7,341 nucleotides of DNA from AV133 sp035567015 (GCA_035567015.1 DATMPQ010000019.1:1-7341), one strand, 5' to 3'. Numbered from the stretch's first letter, positions 1 to 6,460 are shown. A program made the numbers and translations. The notes: generated from the sequence alone by a model not told the origin.

Positions 1-171
1 CGGCAATCGTGGGCGAATACCGCAATTTACCTGCACGACGAGTATTTCCCAGAAGATTCGTTCGTCTGCGAAGAATGCAGTGACGCTCACGAAGCTCAAA
101 AGATCGCAGACATGTATCAGCGGATCATAAACACGATCGAAAGTCAGATCGTCGAACAAGGCGGTCAATAA
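1..171 (+). CDS. C-terminal end of an unidentified protein (5' truncated by window edge)
   Basis: Frame 1 is open from the first base to a TAA at 169-171 and gives 56 residues. The composition is protein-like: acidic and hydrophilic, with the segment AIYLHDEYFPEDSFVCEEC followed by a probable helix (IADMYQRIINTIESQI). A CxxC pair (visible residues 23 and 26) could bind a metal or form a disulfide, but a single pair is weak evidence. I do not recognise the family. The start lies outside the window, so length and domain layout are unknown. A possible intrinsic terminator begins about 33 bases after the stop, which suits the end of a transcription unit. Confidence that this is coding is fairly good; no function is proposed. 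Confidence 0.6.
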   Translation, partial: RQSWANTAIYLHDEYFPEDSFVCEECSDAHEAQKIADMYQRIINTIESQIVEQGGQ

Positions 172-204
172 CCGCGCTCAATCCCGCTAATGTAGGTGCG
201 GTCG

Positions 205-233
205 AGACCCGTGAATGGATACACCGGTCTTTT
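205..233 (+). terminator. possible rho-independent terminator after the first gene
   Basis: AGACC (205-209) pairs with GGTCT (226-230). After a single C/C mismatch, GTG (211-213) pairs with CAC (222-224), leaving an 8-base loop. T bases run from 230 to 233, immediately at the 3' side. The stem is interrupted and the T tract is short, so this would be a modest terminator. It works only in the plus direction, because the minus strand has no T tract after the stem. It would end transcription of the gene stopping at 171 before the convergent DUF4870 gene. Confidence 0.4.
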
Positions 234-267
234 GAGTTCTAGCTTCCGGCTGCGACGACGCGGTGTG

Positions 268-678
268 CTATTGGATGAATCTGATTGTTACCGGGTAGCG
301 ATAAAACTTTCCGTCGCTCGCCTGGATTGAGGCGACGATGACGAACACCGCGTTCAGCACCCAAAGGATCGCCAGAAAAGCGAACCCGATCAGGACCAGG
401 CAAAAGACCACGGCGATGGCGTTGTAGATGAGCATCGAGATCTGGAAGTTGAGCGATTCTTTGCCGTGCGCATCGATCTCGGGCGAGTCGTCGCGTTTGG
501 CCAACCAGACAATGAGCGGTCCGAGCAGGTGCCCCGGGAAATGAAGAAAAACGCCGAGTAAAGCGCTGGCGTGACACAGAATATTCCAGGTGCGGACATT
601 CGAGGCGGCAATGGAGGTGGTCGGAGGGCCGCCGGCTGGTAGCGGTGGCGGCGTAGGGAGTGAGCTAGTCGTTTCCAT
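268..678 (-). CDS. DUF4870 domain membrane protein
   Basis: A 136-residue protein running from ATG (676-678) to TAG (268-270). A Pro/Thr/Ser-rich, probably disordered N-terminus (residues 1-26) precedes a DUF4870 (Tic20-like) domain. The family pattern is clear: helix 1 at about 37-59 ending in LGPLIVWLAKRDDSP, then the conserved HGKESLNFQISMLIY stretch (71-85), hydrophobic segments at about 86-119, and the closing YRYPVTIRFI. Length and the three-helix layout are typical of the family. DUF4870 proteins are inner-membrane proteins whose biochemical role is not established. No convincing Shine-Dalgarno sequence precedes the ATG. The gene is in the same orientation as the upstream ABC-F gene but lies 171 bases away across a heptad repeat array, so it is probably a separate unit. 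Confidence 0.9.
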   Translation of the reverse strand: METTSSLPTPPPLPAGGPPTTSIAASNVRTWNILCHASALLGVFLHFPGHLLGPLIVWLAKRDDSPEIDAHGKESLNFQISMLIYNAIAVVFCLVLIGFAFLAILWVLNAVFVIVASIQASDGKFYRYPVTIRFIQ

Positions 679-766
679 GGCTATAACTATTTAATGGTTG
701 GACGCGGTTCAACCACGATTCGGATTCAAGAATAATCGCGTCGTCAGCGTAAGCGCAGCCCGCGCC

Positions 767-850
767 GTTATCGGTTAATTGTTATCGGTTATCGGTGCGG
801 AAGACGACGCCTCCGTCTGAATCCAGACTTCTGACCTCTGACTTCTGATC
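767..850. repeat. heptanucleotide-periodic tandem array A
   Basis: Twelve consecutive 7-base units stay in one register from 767 to 850. The left part uses GTTATCG (767, 781, 788) with the variant GTTAATT (774). The right part uses TCTGANN (816, 830, 837, 844), separated by degenerate units at 795-815 and at 823. The unit sequence changes along the array while the 7-base step is kept. The last base is the first base (plus strand) of the ABC-F stop codon. Read on the minus strand, the right half is purine-rich (GATCAGA/GGTCAGA), matching arrays B-E. This resembles the heptanucleotide short tandem repeats known from filamentous cyanobacteria, but that comparison concerns form only. Confidence 0.75.
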
Positions 851-2758
851 TAGGGAGGCGGGACGCTCTGGAGGAGCTCGAGTTCGTGCCACCGCGCGTA
901 GAGGTGCGCGACTTTGTCTCGAGCCGTTTTCAGTTGAGTTTCCAAATCGAAAATCTCCGCGCGCGGTTTCGCATAAAAATCCGGTGCTGCAAACGCGGCT
1001 TCCAAATCCGATACTTCGTTTTCGGCGGAGAGAATGTTCGCTTCCATCGATTCCCATTCGCGCTCTTCTTTCCATTTGAGCTTACCCGGTTTGCCCTTGC
1101 CGCTTTTCGCTTGGGCGACGGCAGCGACTCGAGGCGGAGCCGGCGCGGGGTTTGAATCGCGAGCCGAGGCAAGCGCTTCGCGTCTTTCCAAATAATAATC
1201 GTAGTTCCCGACGCTATAGCTTACTCGGCCTTCGCCTTCGAAGGCGAGAATCGAGGTGCAAACGCGATTCAAAAAATAGCGATCGTGACTGACCACGATG
1301 ACGCACCCGCCGAAGGCGACGAGCGCTTCCTCGAGCAAACGCAAGGTTCCGAGATCGAGATCGTTCGTCGGTTCGTCGAGCGTCAAAACATTGCCGCCGC
1401 GCTTCAGGATTTTAGCCAGCAGTACCCGGCTCCGTTCGCCTCCGCTAAGCTGCGAAATCTTCGTGTTGATGCGGTCTTCGCTGAAAAGAAACCTTCTCAA
1501 ATAAGCGCGCAACGTGATGCTTTGCTCGCCGAGCGTGACCTGTTCCCCGCCGCTGCCGACTTCTTCCCAAACCGTTTTCTCATCGTCGAGGAGCAGCCGG
1601 TTTTGATCGACGTAATTGATCTGGGTCCGCGCGCCGATCTCCACCACACCGCCGGCGGCGGACAGTTCCTGCAGAATGACTTTGAGTAGCGAGGATTTAC
1701 CGAGCCCGTTGCGGCCGACAACTCCAAGGCGTTCCCGGGCAACGAGATTGAGATTCACGTGCTGAAAGAGCGTGCGGCCGCCCAACTCCACGCTCACGTC
1801 GCGCAATTCGATGATGCGATTCGCGAGCTTCGGCGGCGTGGGGATAATCAACTCAACGTCGAGCTCCGCCTCCGGCGCTTCCTGCGCGGCCATTTCGAAA
1901 TAGCGTTCCACGCGGTCCACCGATTTCGTCCGGCGCGCCCGGGGCGCCCGGCGCACCCATTGCAGTTCGCGTTTCAAAAACTTCTGGCGTTGATGTTCCT
2001 GCGCCTCCTCGACCGCTTTTCGCTGCACGCGCGCGAGCAGGTAATCGGTGTAGTTGCCGTCGTAGCTGGTGAACTGGCCGCGCGACAGCTCTACGATCCG
2101 CGTCGCCACCCGATCGAGAAAATAGCGATCGTGCGTGACGAACAAACAGGTGCCAGCATAACGCGCGAGAAATTCCTCCAACCATTCGATTGAGCCGGTA
2201 TCGAGATGGTTGGTCGGTTCGTCGAGAATCAGAAAATCGGGACGCGCGAGAAGCGCCCGGCAAAGCGCGACGCGGCGTCTTTCTCCGCCGGAAAGCGTGT
2301 CGACGATGCGATCGGATTCCGGAGCGTGCAGATTCGTGATGAGCGACTTGATCCGGTGTTCCAAACTCCAACCGTCGGCCTGGGTGATTTGGTCCAGGAG
2401 CGTGGCGCTGAGCGGGCTGTCGCCCGGAACGCGTTCGTATTCGGCGATGAGGTCGAGAATCCGCTGCGCGCCGCTGAGAATGTTCGCATGGGACCGTGGC
2501 CGAATCGTCCAAGCCGGAAAGTTGTGGCATGTAGCCGGTGACGAGATCACGCCGGCGCACGAATTCACCTGAATCGGGTTGCGCCACGCCCGCCGCGATC
2601 TGAAGAAATGTCGATTTGCCCGAGCCGTTGCGGCCGACGAGCCCAATGTGTTCGCCCTCGGTGAAGGCAATCGTCGCGCCGTCGAGGACGACCTGGGTAC
2701 CGTATTTGACGGAAAGGTTGTTCGCGCTTGCGATGACTGCGGCTGACGTCTCTGCCAT
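850..2758 (-). CDS. uup: Uup-like ABC-F ATPase, disrupted by a one-base frameshift
   Basis: A duplicated-cassette ABC-F ATPase: a soluble protein with no membrane domain, of the class that acts on ribosomes or on nucleic acid during translation and replication stress. The reading frame that starts at ATG 2756-2758 carries the first 89 residues, including Walker A GRNGSGKST (42-50). The rest lies in another frame that ends at TAG 850-852. Removing one base at 2490-2492 joins them into a 635-residue protein. In corrected numbering: signature LSGGE 155-159, Walker B LILDEPTNHLD 176-186, H-loop THDRYFLD about 208-215, charged ABC-F linker about 234-291, second Walker A GRNGLGKSS 348-356, second signature 437-441, second Walker B LTLDEPTNDLD 458-468, H-loop SHDRYFLNR 490-498, and a C-terminal Lys-rich segment plus coiled coil about 557-631. 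That C-terminal domain and the length (about that of E. coli Uup) favour Uup over EttA or YheS. GAGG at 2764-2767, 5 bases upstream, supports the start. An apparent start at 2784 would give the wrong frame through the first cassette. Confidence 0.88.
2490..2492 (-). other. single-base frameshift site in the ABC-F gene
   Basis: The plus strand reads CATGGGACC; on the coding strand this is GGTCCCATG. With three C bases, the frame carrying Walker A (ending ...DDSATV, residue 89) runs into out-of-frame residues. With two C bases it continues as ...ATV-HANILSGAQRILDL, the normal course of an ABC-F cassette between Walker A and the signature motif. The extra base therefore lies in this short run. 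A sequencing or assembly error and a real inactivating insertion look identical here. I see no slippery heptamer or stimulatory structure suggesting programmed frameshifting. Confidence 0.85.
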
Positions 2759-2760
2759 GG

Positions 2761-2802
2761 GAACCTCGAACGTCGAACACCCAATGCCGGACGTCCAATC
2801 GA
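2761..2802. repeat. heptanucleotide-periodic array B1 upstream of the ABC-F gene
   Basis: Six 7-base units in register on the plus strand. Those at 2761, 2768 and 2775 all follow GAACNNC, and CAATNNN units occur at 2782 and 2796 around GGACGTC at 2789. It occupies the 5' leader of the ABC-F gene, and its first unit contains that gene's Shine-Dalgarno sequence. Confidence 0.55.
2764..2767 (-). promoter_or_regulatory. Shine-Dalgarno sequence for the ABC-F gene
   Basis: The coding strand reads GAGG followed by five bases (TTCCC) and then the ATG at 2756-2758. This spacing is good and decides that start over the apparent one at 2784, which is in the wrong frame for the first cassette. The motif lies inside a heptad repeat unit. 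Confidence 0.6.
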
Positions 2803-2833
2803 ACAGCGCTTCCTCCTACCTGTGCATGGTGCC

Positions 2834-2882
2834 GCAGGGCTCAGAGGACAGAGGACGGCGATCAGAGGTCAGAAGTTTTTTT
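2834..2882. repeat. heptanucleotide-periodic array B2 in the divergent gap
   Basis: Units in register on the plus strand: TCAGAGG at 2841 and again at 2862, one-base or near variants at 2848 (ACAGAGG) and 2869 (TCAGAAG), and a diverged unit at 2855. GCAGGGC at 2834 and a run of seven T at 2876-2882 bracket them. The array lies between the divergent starts of the ABC-F gene and the S33 peptidase, so it falls in the promoter or leader region of both. Confidence 0.7.
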
Positions 2883-2917
2883 CGGTTTGCTACTCGGCGT
2901 CGGCCGTAAATAGCATC

Positions 2918-2922
2918 GGAGG
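2918..2922 (+). promoter_or_regulatory. Shine-Dalgarno GGAGG with unusually short spacing before GTG
   Basis: GGAGG at 2918-2922 ends only two bases before GTG 2925-2927. The motif is strong but closer than the usual 5-9 bases. An in-frame CTG at 2931 would have eight-base spacing. Either choice leaves the hydrophobic signal segment nearly intact. Confidence 0.5.
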
Positions 2923-2924
2923 CT

Positions 2925-4397
2925 GTGCGCCTGTCGTTATGTCGCGTTGGTTCGGTCTGTCTATTAGCGCTGGCAAGCTTGCTGTTCTTTCTTGAGTTGG
3001 ACAGTTGCGCGAAGGTCGGGTCGTCCAGGCTCAAGCCGTGCCATTTGCCAGGAATCGATGAAGAGTTGCTCTGCGGGAAGCTAACGGTTTTTGAAAATCG
3101 GCAAACGCGCACCGGACGGACGATCGATCTCAATGTCGTAGTCCTGCCTGCGTTTGATCAGAAAAATAAGAGCGAACCGCTCTTCGATCTTGCCGGCGGG
3201 CCAGGCATCGCTTCGACCAGTACGGCAATGTTCTATGCGACCGACGGGAAAGAATACCGTCGCAAACACGACATCGTGCTGGTCGATCAAAGGGGAACAG
3301 GCAAATCGAATCCGCTGACGGCGGAACCGGTAAAGAAAACTCCTCAGGATTATCTGAGCGAGATGTATGCGGTCGATTACGTGAAGAATTTGCGGCGAAT
3401 GCTGGAACAGCACGCCGATCTCACTCAATACACAACTTCGATTGCGATGGATGACCTCGATGATGTGCGAAGCTGGCTCGGCTACGAACGCATCGATCTG
3501 TTCGGATTGTCTTACGGATCGCGCGCGGTGCTTGTTTACCTGCGTCAACATCCGGACCGAGTGCATACCGCAACGATCGCCGGAGTGGCGCCGACGTATC
3601 TGAAGATGCCGTTGCATCACTCGGAGGCCGCAGCGCGCGCGATGGAGCTCTTGCTTCAGGCGTGTGAGCAGGACAGGCAATGTCATCAAGCGTTCCCGCA
3701 AGTCCGGGACGAGTTGACGACGGTGCTCGCGCAATTAGGCCGCCAGCCGGCGCGAGTGCAGTATTCGCCGCCGGATAAAACCGGGCCGGTCACGGTGGAA
3801 ATTGAGCGCGACATTTTCGCGGAAAAAATTCGCAACTGGATGTACGGCCGCGATAAAACAAGCCGAATTCCCCTGGTCATTCACCAGGCTGCAAGAGGCG
3901 ATTTCACGCCCTTTCTCCATGAAGCGATTTCGCCGTCTCCCACGGATTTCATCGCGGACGGGATGTACCTCTCAGTGACGTGTGCGGAAGACACGCCGTT
4001 CATCGACCAGGAAGAAGCGGCGAAGCTCAATGCCGGTAATCCATTCGGCAATTACCGGGTATTTCAGCAAACGCGCGCCTGCAGCATGTGGCCGCAAGGA
4101 AAAATACCGCCCGATTTCCTCGAGCCGGTCTCTTCCAAAGTCCCTGTGCTCATTTTCTCCGGCAACTTCGACCCGGTGACGCCGCCGAATTACGGCGAAG
4201 AAGTTGCAAAGTCTCTACCGAACGGCAGACGCGTAGTCATTCCGCAGGCCGGCCATATCCCTGATGGGTTAACTGATCCCGGATGTCCGGATCGGATCAT
4301 CATGGAGTTCATGGACAAAGGAAGCGCCGAGGGCCTCGACACGAGCTGCGTCGACCGAATGGCCGCGCCGCCTTTCGCGACTAGCGCGGAGAAGTAA
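2925..4397 (+). CDS. secreted alpha/beta-hydrolase peptidase, MEROPS S33 type (tripeptidyl-aminopeptidase-like)
   Basis: A 490-residue protein from GTG 2925 to TAA 4395-4397. Residues 7-23 are a hydrophobic export signal. Cys28 follows LDS, a poor lipobox (Asp at -2), so lipoprotein anchoring is possible but doubtful. The hydrolase core shows the GGPG oxyanion-type motif of proline-iminopeptidase-like enzymes (91-94), DQRGTGKS (121-128), the nucleophile elbow GLSYGS with Ser196, the acid Asp416 in SGNFDPVTP, and His444 in QAGH. The full triad is therefore present. The region around 380-480 matches the TAP-like C-terminal domain typical of these enzymes. Several cysteines outside the core (39, 50, 247, 253, 353, 386, 454, 475) suit disulfides in an extracytoplasmic enzyme. 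Family members release N-terminal peptides or residues from oligopeptides; the exact specificity cannot be read here. It is divergent from the ABC-F gene and convergent with the YciI gene, so probably monocistronic. Confidence 0.88.
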   Translation: MRLSLCRVGSVCLLALASLLFFLELDSCAKVGSSRLKPCHLPGIDEELLCGKLTVFENRQTRTGRTIDLNVVVLPAFDQKNKSEPLFDLAGGPGIASTSTAMFYATDGKEYRRKHDIVLVDQRGTGKSNPLTAEPVKKTPQDYLSEMYAVDYVKNLRRMLEQHADLTQYTTSIAMDDLDDVRSWLGYERIDLFGLSYGSRAVLVYLRQHPDRVHTATIAGVAPTYLKMPLHHSEAAARAMELLLQACEQDRQCHQAFPQVRDELTTVLAQLGRQPARVQYSPPDKTGPVTVEIERDIFAEKIRNWMYGRDKTSRIPLVIHQAARGDFTPFLHEAISPSPTDFIADGMYLSVTCAEDTPFIDQEEAAKLNAGNPFGNYRVFQQTRACSMWPQGKIPPDFLEPVSSKVPVLIFSGNFDPVTPPNYGEEVAKSLPNGRRVVIPQAGHIPDGLTDPGCPDRIIMEFMDKGSAEGLDTSCVDRMAAPPFATSAEK

Positions 4398-4411
4398 GAA
4401 GTCGAAACGAG

Positions 4412-4432
4412 AGATCAGAGGACAGCGGTCAG
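4412..4432. repeat. short heptanucleotide-periodic array C
   Basis: Three in-register units share the pattern NNNNCAG: AGATCAG (4412), AGGACAG (4419), CGGTCAG (4426). The array fills most of the short gap between the convergent peptidase and YciI genes. The TGA stop of the YciI gene (plus-strand TCA 4429-4431) lies inside the last unit. With only three units this would be weak alone; it is listed because it shares core words and context with the other arrays. Confidence 0.45.
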
Positions 4433-4725
4433 CTCCTCTCATCGATAAAGATTTGCCAACGCTTTATGCTTTCCTGTTTCAGAATGCCTTGCTTCAACCA
4501 GGGGTCGTTCTTCATTTTCTGTCTCACTTCAGTTTCATCTTCAGCGTTGAAGATTAAAAGAGAGCCGCCTTCATCAACCAAAGGGCCACCCATCAAAATA
4601 AAACCTTCAGCAACGAGTTGATCGATAAACGCGGCGTGCTCATCCCAAAAGGGCTGCTCCCGCGTGTCCTTCGATAAATCACGATTCGGTCCGGCCGAAG
4701 AAATTGCCACGAATGTATTTTTCAT
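4429..4725 (-). CDS. YciI family (YCII-related) protein
   Basis: A 98-residue soluble protein from ATG (4723-4725) to TGA (4429-4431). It has the short ferredoxin-like YCII layout: an opening strand (NTFVAISSAGP), a helix carrying the conserved His30 (WDEHAAFIDQLVAEG), the GFILMGGPL turn and strand (41-49), LLIFNAEDETEVRQKM, and the conserved DPW motif (74-76) leading to the closing SIKRWQIFI strand. His30 and Asp74 correspond to the positions usually cited as a putative active site in this family. The family is linked to muconolactone-isomerase-like folds, and most members have no proven reaction. No clear Shine-Dalgarno sequence precedes the ATG. The gene is divergent from the quinone oxidoreductase and shares a 165-base gap with it. 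The last codons and stop run into repeat array C. Confidence 0.85.
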   Translation of the reverse strand: MKNTFVAISSAGPNRDLSKDTREQPFWDEHAAFIDQLVAEGFILMGGPLVDEGGSLLIFNAEDETEVRQKMKNDPWLKQGILKQESIKRWQIFIDERS

Positions 4726-4794
4726 TACAGGCGAGCATATGCTGGATACGGCTCCATTCAGCCTGCGATTTTTTCATACGTCTCGATTTCAACT

Positions 4795-4813
4795 GGGAAG
4801 CCAACGGCTTCCC
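4795..4813. repeat. perfect 8-3-8 palindrome in a divergent intergenic region
   Basis: GGGAAGCC (4795-4802) and GGCTTCCC (4806-4813) are exact reverse complements around AAC. The site lies in the 165-base gap between the divergent YciI and oxidoreductase genes, 69 bases from the YciI ATG and 77 from the oxidoreductase ATG. It could be an operator for a dimeric regulator controlling both genes, a transcript hairpin, or a dispersed palindromic element. No T tract follows on either strand, so an intrinsic terminator is unlikely. Confidence 0.6.
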
Positions 4814-4890
4814 CTACAGGCATCCGAATCGTCGATTAGAATAATCCAGTCGTTTGTCCGGATCCAAGCTCGCGACGAATATCCAGACTG

Positions 4891-5889
4891 ATGCGTGCAG
4901 TCGTCATCACATCTTATGGCGGAGTTGAGGGAATCGGTGTGCAAGAGGTGGAGTCCCCGCCGGCGCCGACTTCAGATCGAGTGCGCGTGCGGGTGTATGC
5001 GGCAGGACTGAATCGCGCCGATGTTTTGCAACGGCGCGGACATTATCCCGCGCCTCCGGGTTATCCTCCGAACATCCCCGGTATGGAGTTCGCCGGCGAA
5101 GTCGAATCGATCGGTGACGCAGTTCGCACCCGGAAAGTCGGCGATCGCGTTTTTGGAATCACCGGCGGCGGCGCGCAGGCAGAGTTTGTCGCCGTGCCGG
5201 AGAGTAATCTCGCTCGCATTCCGGCAGAACTGGATTGGGTCCAAGCGGGCGCGATGCCGGAAGTTTTTATCACCGCCCACGACGCGCTCTTCACGCGGGC
5301 CGGCCTTCACGTGGGCGAGCGCGTTCTCATTCATGCGGTCGCGTCCGGGGTTGGCACGGCCGCGATCCAAGTGGCCCACGCCGCCGGGGCGACGGTTTAT
5401 GGCACCTCGCGCACGGCGGACAAGCTCCAGCGGCTCCATGAATTGAATCTCGGGCTCGATCAGAGCGTGTCGGTGGGCAGTGAGCCGGCGACATTTGTGG
5501 AAGCGGTGCAGAAATGGACGAATGGCGCCGGCGTCGATGTCATTCTCGATCTCGTGGGCGGCAGCTACTTCACTGCAAATCTCGAAGCACTCGCGTCACG
5601 AGGCCGATTGATTTGCGTCGGCACAACGGCTGGCACGAAATCGGAGATCAACCTCGGGCTGCTCTTGCGAAAACGGCTGACTATCATCGGCACGACGCTT
5701 CGCGGCCGCTCGATTGAAGAAAAAGCCGAGGCCACGCGGCTCTTTGCCTCTTCCGTTCTCCCGCTGGTGTCACGCGGCGCGATTCGTCCGGTGATCGACC
5801 GTGTTTATCCGGCAAATGAAATCCGCGACGCGCATCAGCGGATGGAATCCAACGCGAGCTTCGGCAAAATCGTGCTGACATTTGGCTGA
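4891..5889 (+). CDS. zinc-independent NAD(P)H quinone oxidoreductase, PIG3/QOR-type MDR
   Basis: A 332-residue cytoplasmic oxidoreductase of the medium-chain dehydrogenase/reductase superfamily, from ATG 4891 to TGA 5887-5889. The N-terminal GroES-like domain carries NRADVLQRRGHYPAPPGYPPNIPGMEFAGEV (41-71, within which the GHYPAPPGYP stretch is diagnostic of the PIG3 branch) and KVGDRVFGI (82-90). The Rossmann domain has the dinucleotide loop AVASGVGTAAIQ (149-160) and GTSRTADK (171-178), whose Arg/Lys would suit NADPH. The terminal FGKIVL (324-329) is typical. The only cysteine is Cys242, so neither catalytic nor structural zinc ligands are present. Members reduce quinones with NADPH by one or two electrons. 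No strong ribosome-binding site is visible. The gene is divergent from YciI and ends 11 bases before a hairpin repeat. Confidence 0.9.
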   Translation: MRAVVITSYGGVEGIGVQEVESPPAPTSDRVRVRVYAAGLNRADVLQRRGHYPAPPGYPPNIPGMEFAGEVESIGDAVRTRKVGDRVFGITGGGAQAEFVAVPESNLARIPAELDWVQAGAMPEVFITAHDALFTRAGLHVGERVLIHAVASGVGTAAIQVAHAAGATVYGTSRTADKLQRLHELNLGLDQSVSVGSEPATFVEAVQKWTNGAGVDVILDLVGGSYFTANLEALASRGRLICVGTTAGTKSEINLGLLLRKRLTIIGTTLRGRSIEEKAEATRLFASSVLPLVSRGAIRPVIDRVYPANEIRDAHQRMESNASFGKIVLTFG

Positions 5890-5900
5890 CAAGAGAGAGA

Positions 5901-5937
5901 TCAGCCGCCTTCGTCCCGCAGTCGCGGGACTACGGCG
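5901..5937. repeat. 37-bp hairpin repeat, copy 1 (REP-like)
   Basis: Identical over 37 bases to 6461-6497, same orientation. GTCCCGC (5913-5919) pairs with GCGGGAC (5924-5930) around an AGTC loop. After a 3x3 internal loop, CGCC (5906-5909) pairs with GGCG (5934-5937). The whole forms a two-stage, 32-base hairpin. It starts 11 bases after the oxidoreductase stop, where such an element could stabilise the 3' end of the mRNA or block polymerase. There is no T tract. It resembles repetitive extragenic palindromes in size, form and location. Confidence 0.8.
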
Positions 5938-5943
5938 CAGCGG

Positions 5944-6048
5944 GGAGGACAGAGGACGAAGGACAGCGATCTGAGAATGGCGAATCGTGATTGGTGATTA
6001 GTGAAAAGTAATTGCTGAAAGAAGACAGAAGACAGAGGACAGAGTTCG
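5944..6048. repeat. long heptanucleotide-periodic array D
   Basis: About fifteen 7-base steps. It begins with GAGGAC-type units (5944-5964), passes through transitional units and GTGATT-type units (5986, 5993), continues through A/T-rich variants (6000-6020), and reaches two identical GAAGACA units at 6021 and 6028 with a one-base variant at 6035. A G-A dinucleotide recurs at nearly every seventh base; one step near 5964 is slightly out of phase. The array fills most of the 210-base gap between the oxidoreductase and the DUF202-like gene. It holds no open reading frame that looks like protein, and its 3' end lies about 50 bases before the next ATG. Confidence 0.7.
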
Positions 6049-6090
6049 ACTCGATTTTTCCACCGAGTTTTGTGCTGAATCGATTAGATT

Positions 6091-6096
6091 GGAAAG
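6091..6096 (+). promoter_or_regulatory. Shine-Dalgarno-like GGAAAG before the DUF202-like gene
   Basis: GGAAAG ends three bases before the ATG at 6100 and nine before an in-frame ATG at 6106. Spacing slightly favours the second ATG, which would drop only the first two residues (MS). Confidence 0.35.
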
Positions 6097-6099
6097 CAA

Positions 6100-6441
6100 A
6101 TGAGTATGGAAACGGACGAACCACCAAAGCTGGACAATCTCATCCTTGGCGAGATCCAGGTGCTTCTCGCTGAGAAACGAACTGCGCTCGCGACTCTGCG
6201 CACCGGTATCGCCGTCTTCGCTCTGCCTCTGTCCGTCCTGAGCGTGCTCATCGCGACCTCGCGCTATTACCATATTGGTGCCGTGATCCCTCTGTTGCTG
6301 CCGCTGTTGCTCCTAAACTTGGGTCTGATCGTGCTCGGCTCCTGGCTTATCTACCGTGCAATCCGCCACCTTCACCGGTACGACCACCGCATTCGGGAGC
6401 TCACCCAGAAATATCGGTCAATCGCGGACTTTGTGGATTAG
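6100..6441 (+). CDS. small two-helix membrane protein, DUF202-like
   Basis: A 113-residue protein from ATG 6100 (or 6106) to TAG 6439-6441. A hydrophilic N-terminus is followed by LAEKRTALATLRTGIA (23-38). This fits the DUF202 pattern RTxLAxxRTGxA that leads into the first membrane helix. Helix 1 is about 36-53 and helix 2 about 60-84; a basic tail RAIRHLHRYDHRIRELTQKYR (86-106) probably lies in the cytoplasm as a helix. DUF202 proteins (YidH-like) are inner-membrane proteins of unknown role. The family call rests on one motif and is tentative; membrane location is secure. The gene sits between the two direct copies of the 37-bp hairpin repeat and converges with the next gene. Confidence 0.78.
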   Translation: MSMETDEPPKLDNLILGEIQVLLAEKRTALATLRTGIAVFALPLSVLSVLIATSRYYHIGAVIPLLLPLLLLNLGLIVLGSWLIYRAIRHLHRYDHRIRELTQKYRSIADFVD

Positions 6442-6460
6442 CGCTAACAGAAGACGGAGG

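Noticed and set aside
679..766. Promoter for the DUF4870 gene (TTGAAC on the minus strand with A/T-rich sequence downstream)
   Set aside because: No hexamer close to TATAAT at 16-18 bases spacing; too weak to annotate.
1285..2541. Long plus-strand open frames opposite the ABC-F gene
   Set aside because: They are antisense to conserved ABC motifs and reflect codon bias of the coding strand.
2759..2784. An apparent start for the ABC-F gene at 2784
   Set aside because: It is in the frame of the C-terminal part, but between 2784 and 2490 it translates to non-ABC sequence rich in Arg and Ser; the real Walker A is in the frame starting at 2758.
2876..2882. Seven-T run as an intrinsic terminator
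   Set aside because: No GC-rich stem lies directly upstream on the plus strand, and it sits in the leader of a plus-strand gene.
3081..3734. 217-codon minus-strand open frame opposite the S33 peptidase
   Set aside because: Antisense to the catalytic region of a clear enzyme; composition rich in Arg, His and Ile, with no recognisable domain.
4417..4439. AGAGGA...TCCTCT stem as a bidirectional terminator between convergent genes
   Set aside because: Only six pairs around an 11-base loop, no T tract on either side, and it overlaps YciI coding sequence.
4814..4842. TAGAAT at 4837-4842 as the -10 of an oxidoreductase promoter
   Set aside because: No acceptable -35 at the right distance; could be chance.
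4664..4891. 75-codon plus-strand open frame across the YciI start and the divergent gap
   Set aside because: It overlaps the well-supported YciI gene antisense, has no family resemblance, and runs across the palindrome; treated as chance.
5944..6048. Array D as a CRISPR array or a small RNA gene
   Set aside because: The units are seven bases with no spacers, and no stable fold or terminator is visible in it.
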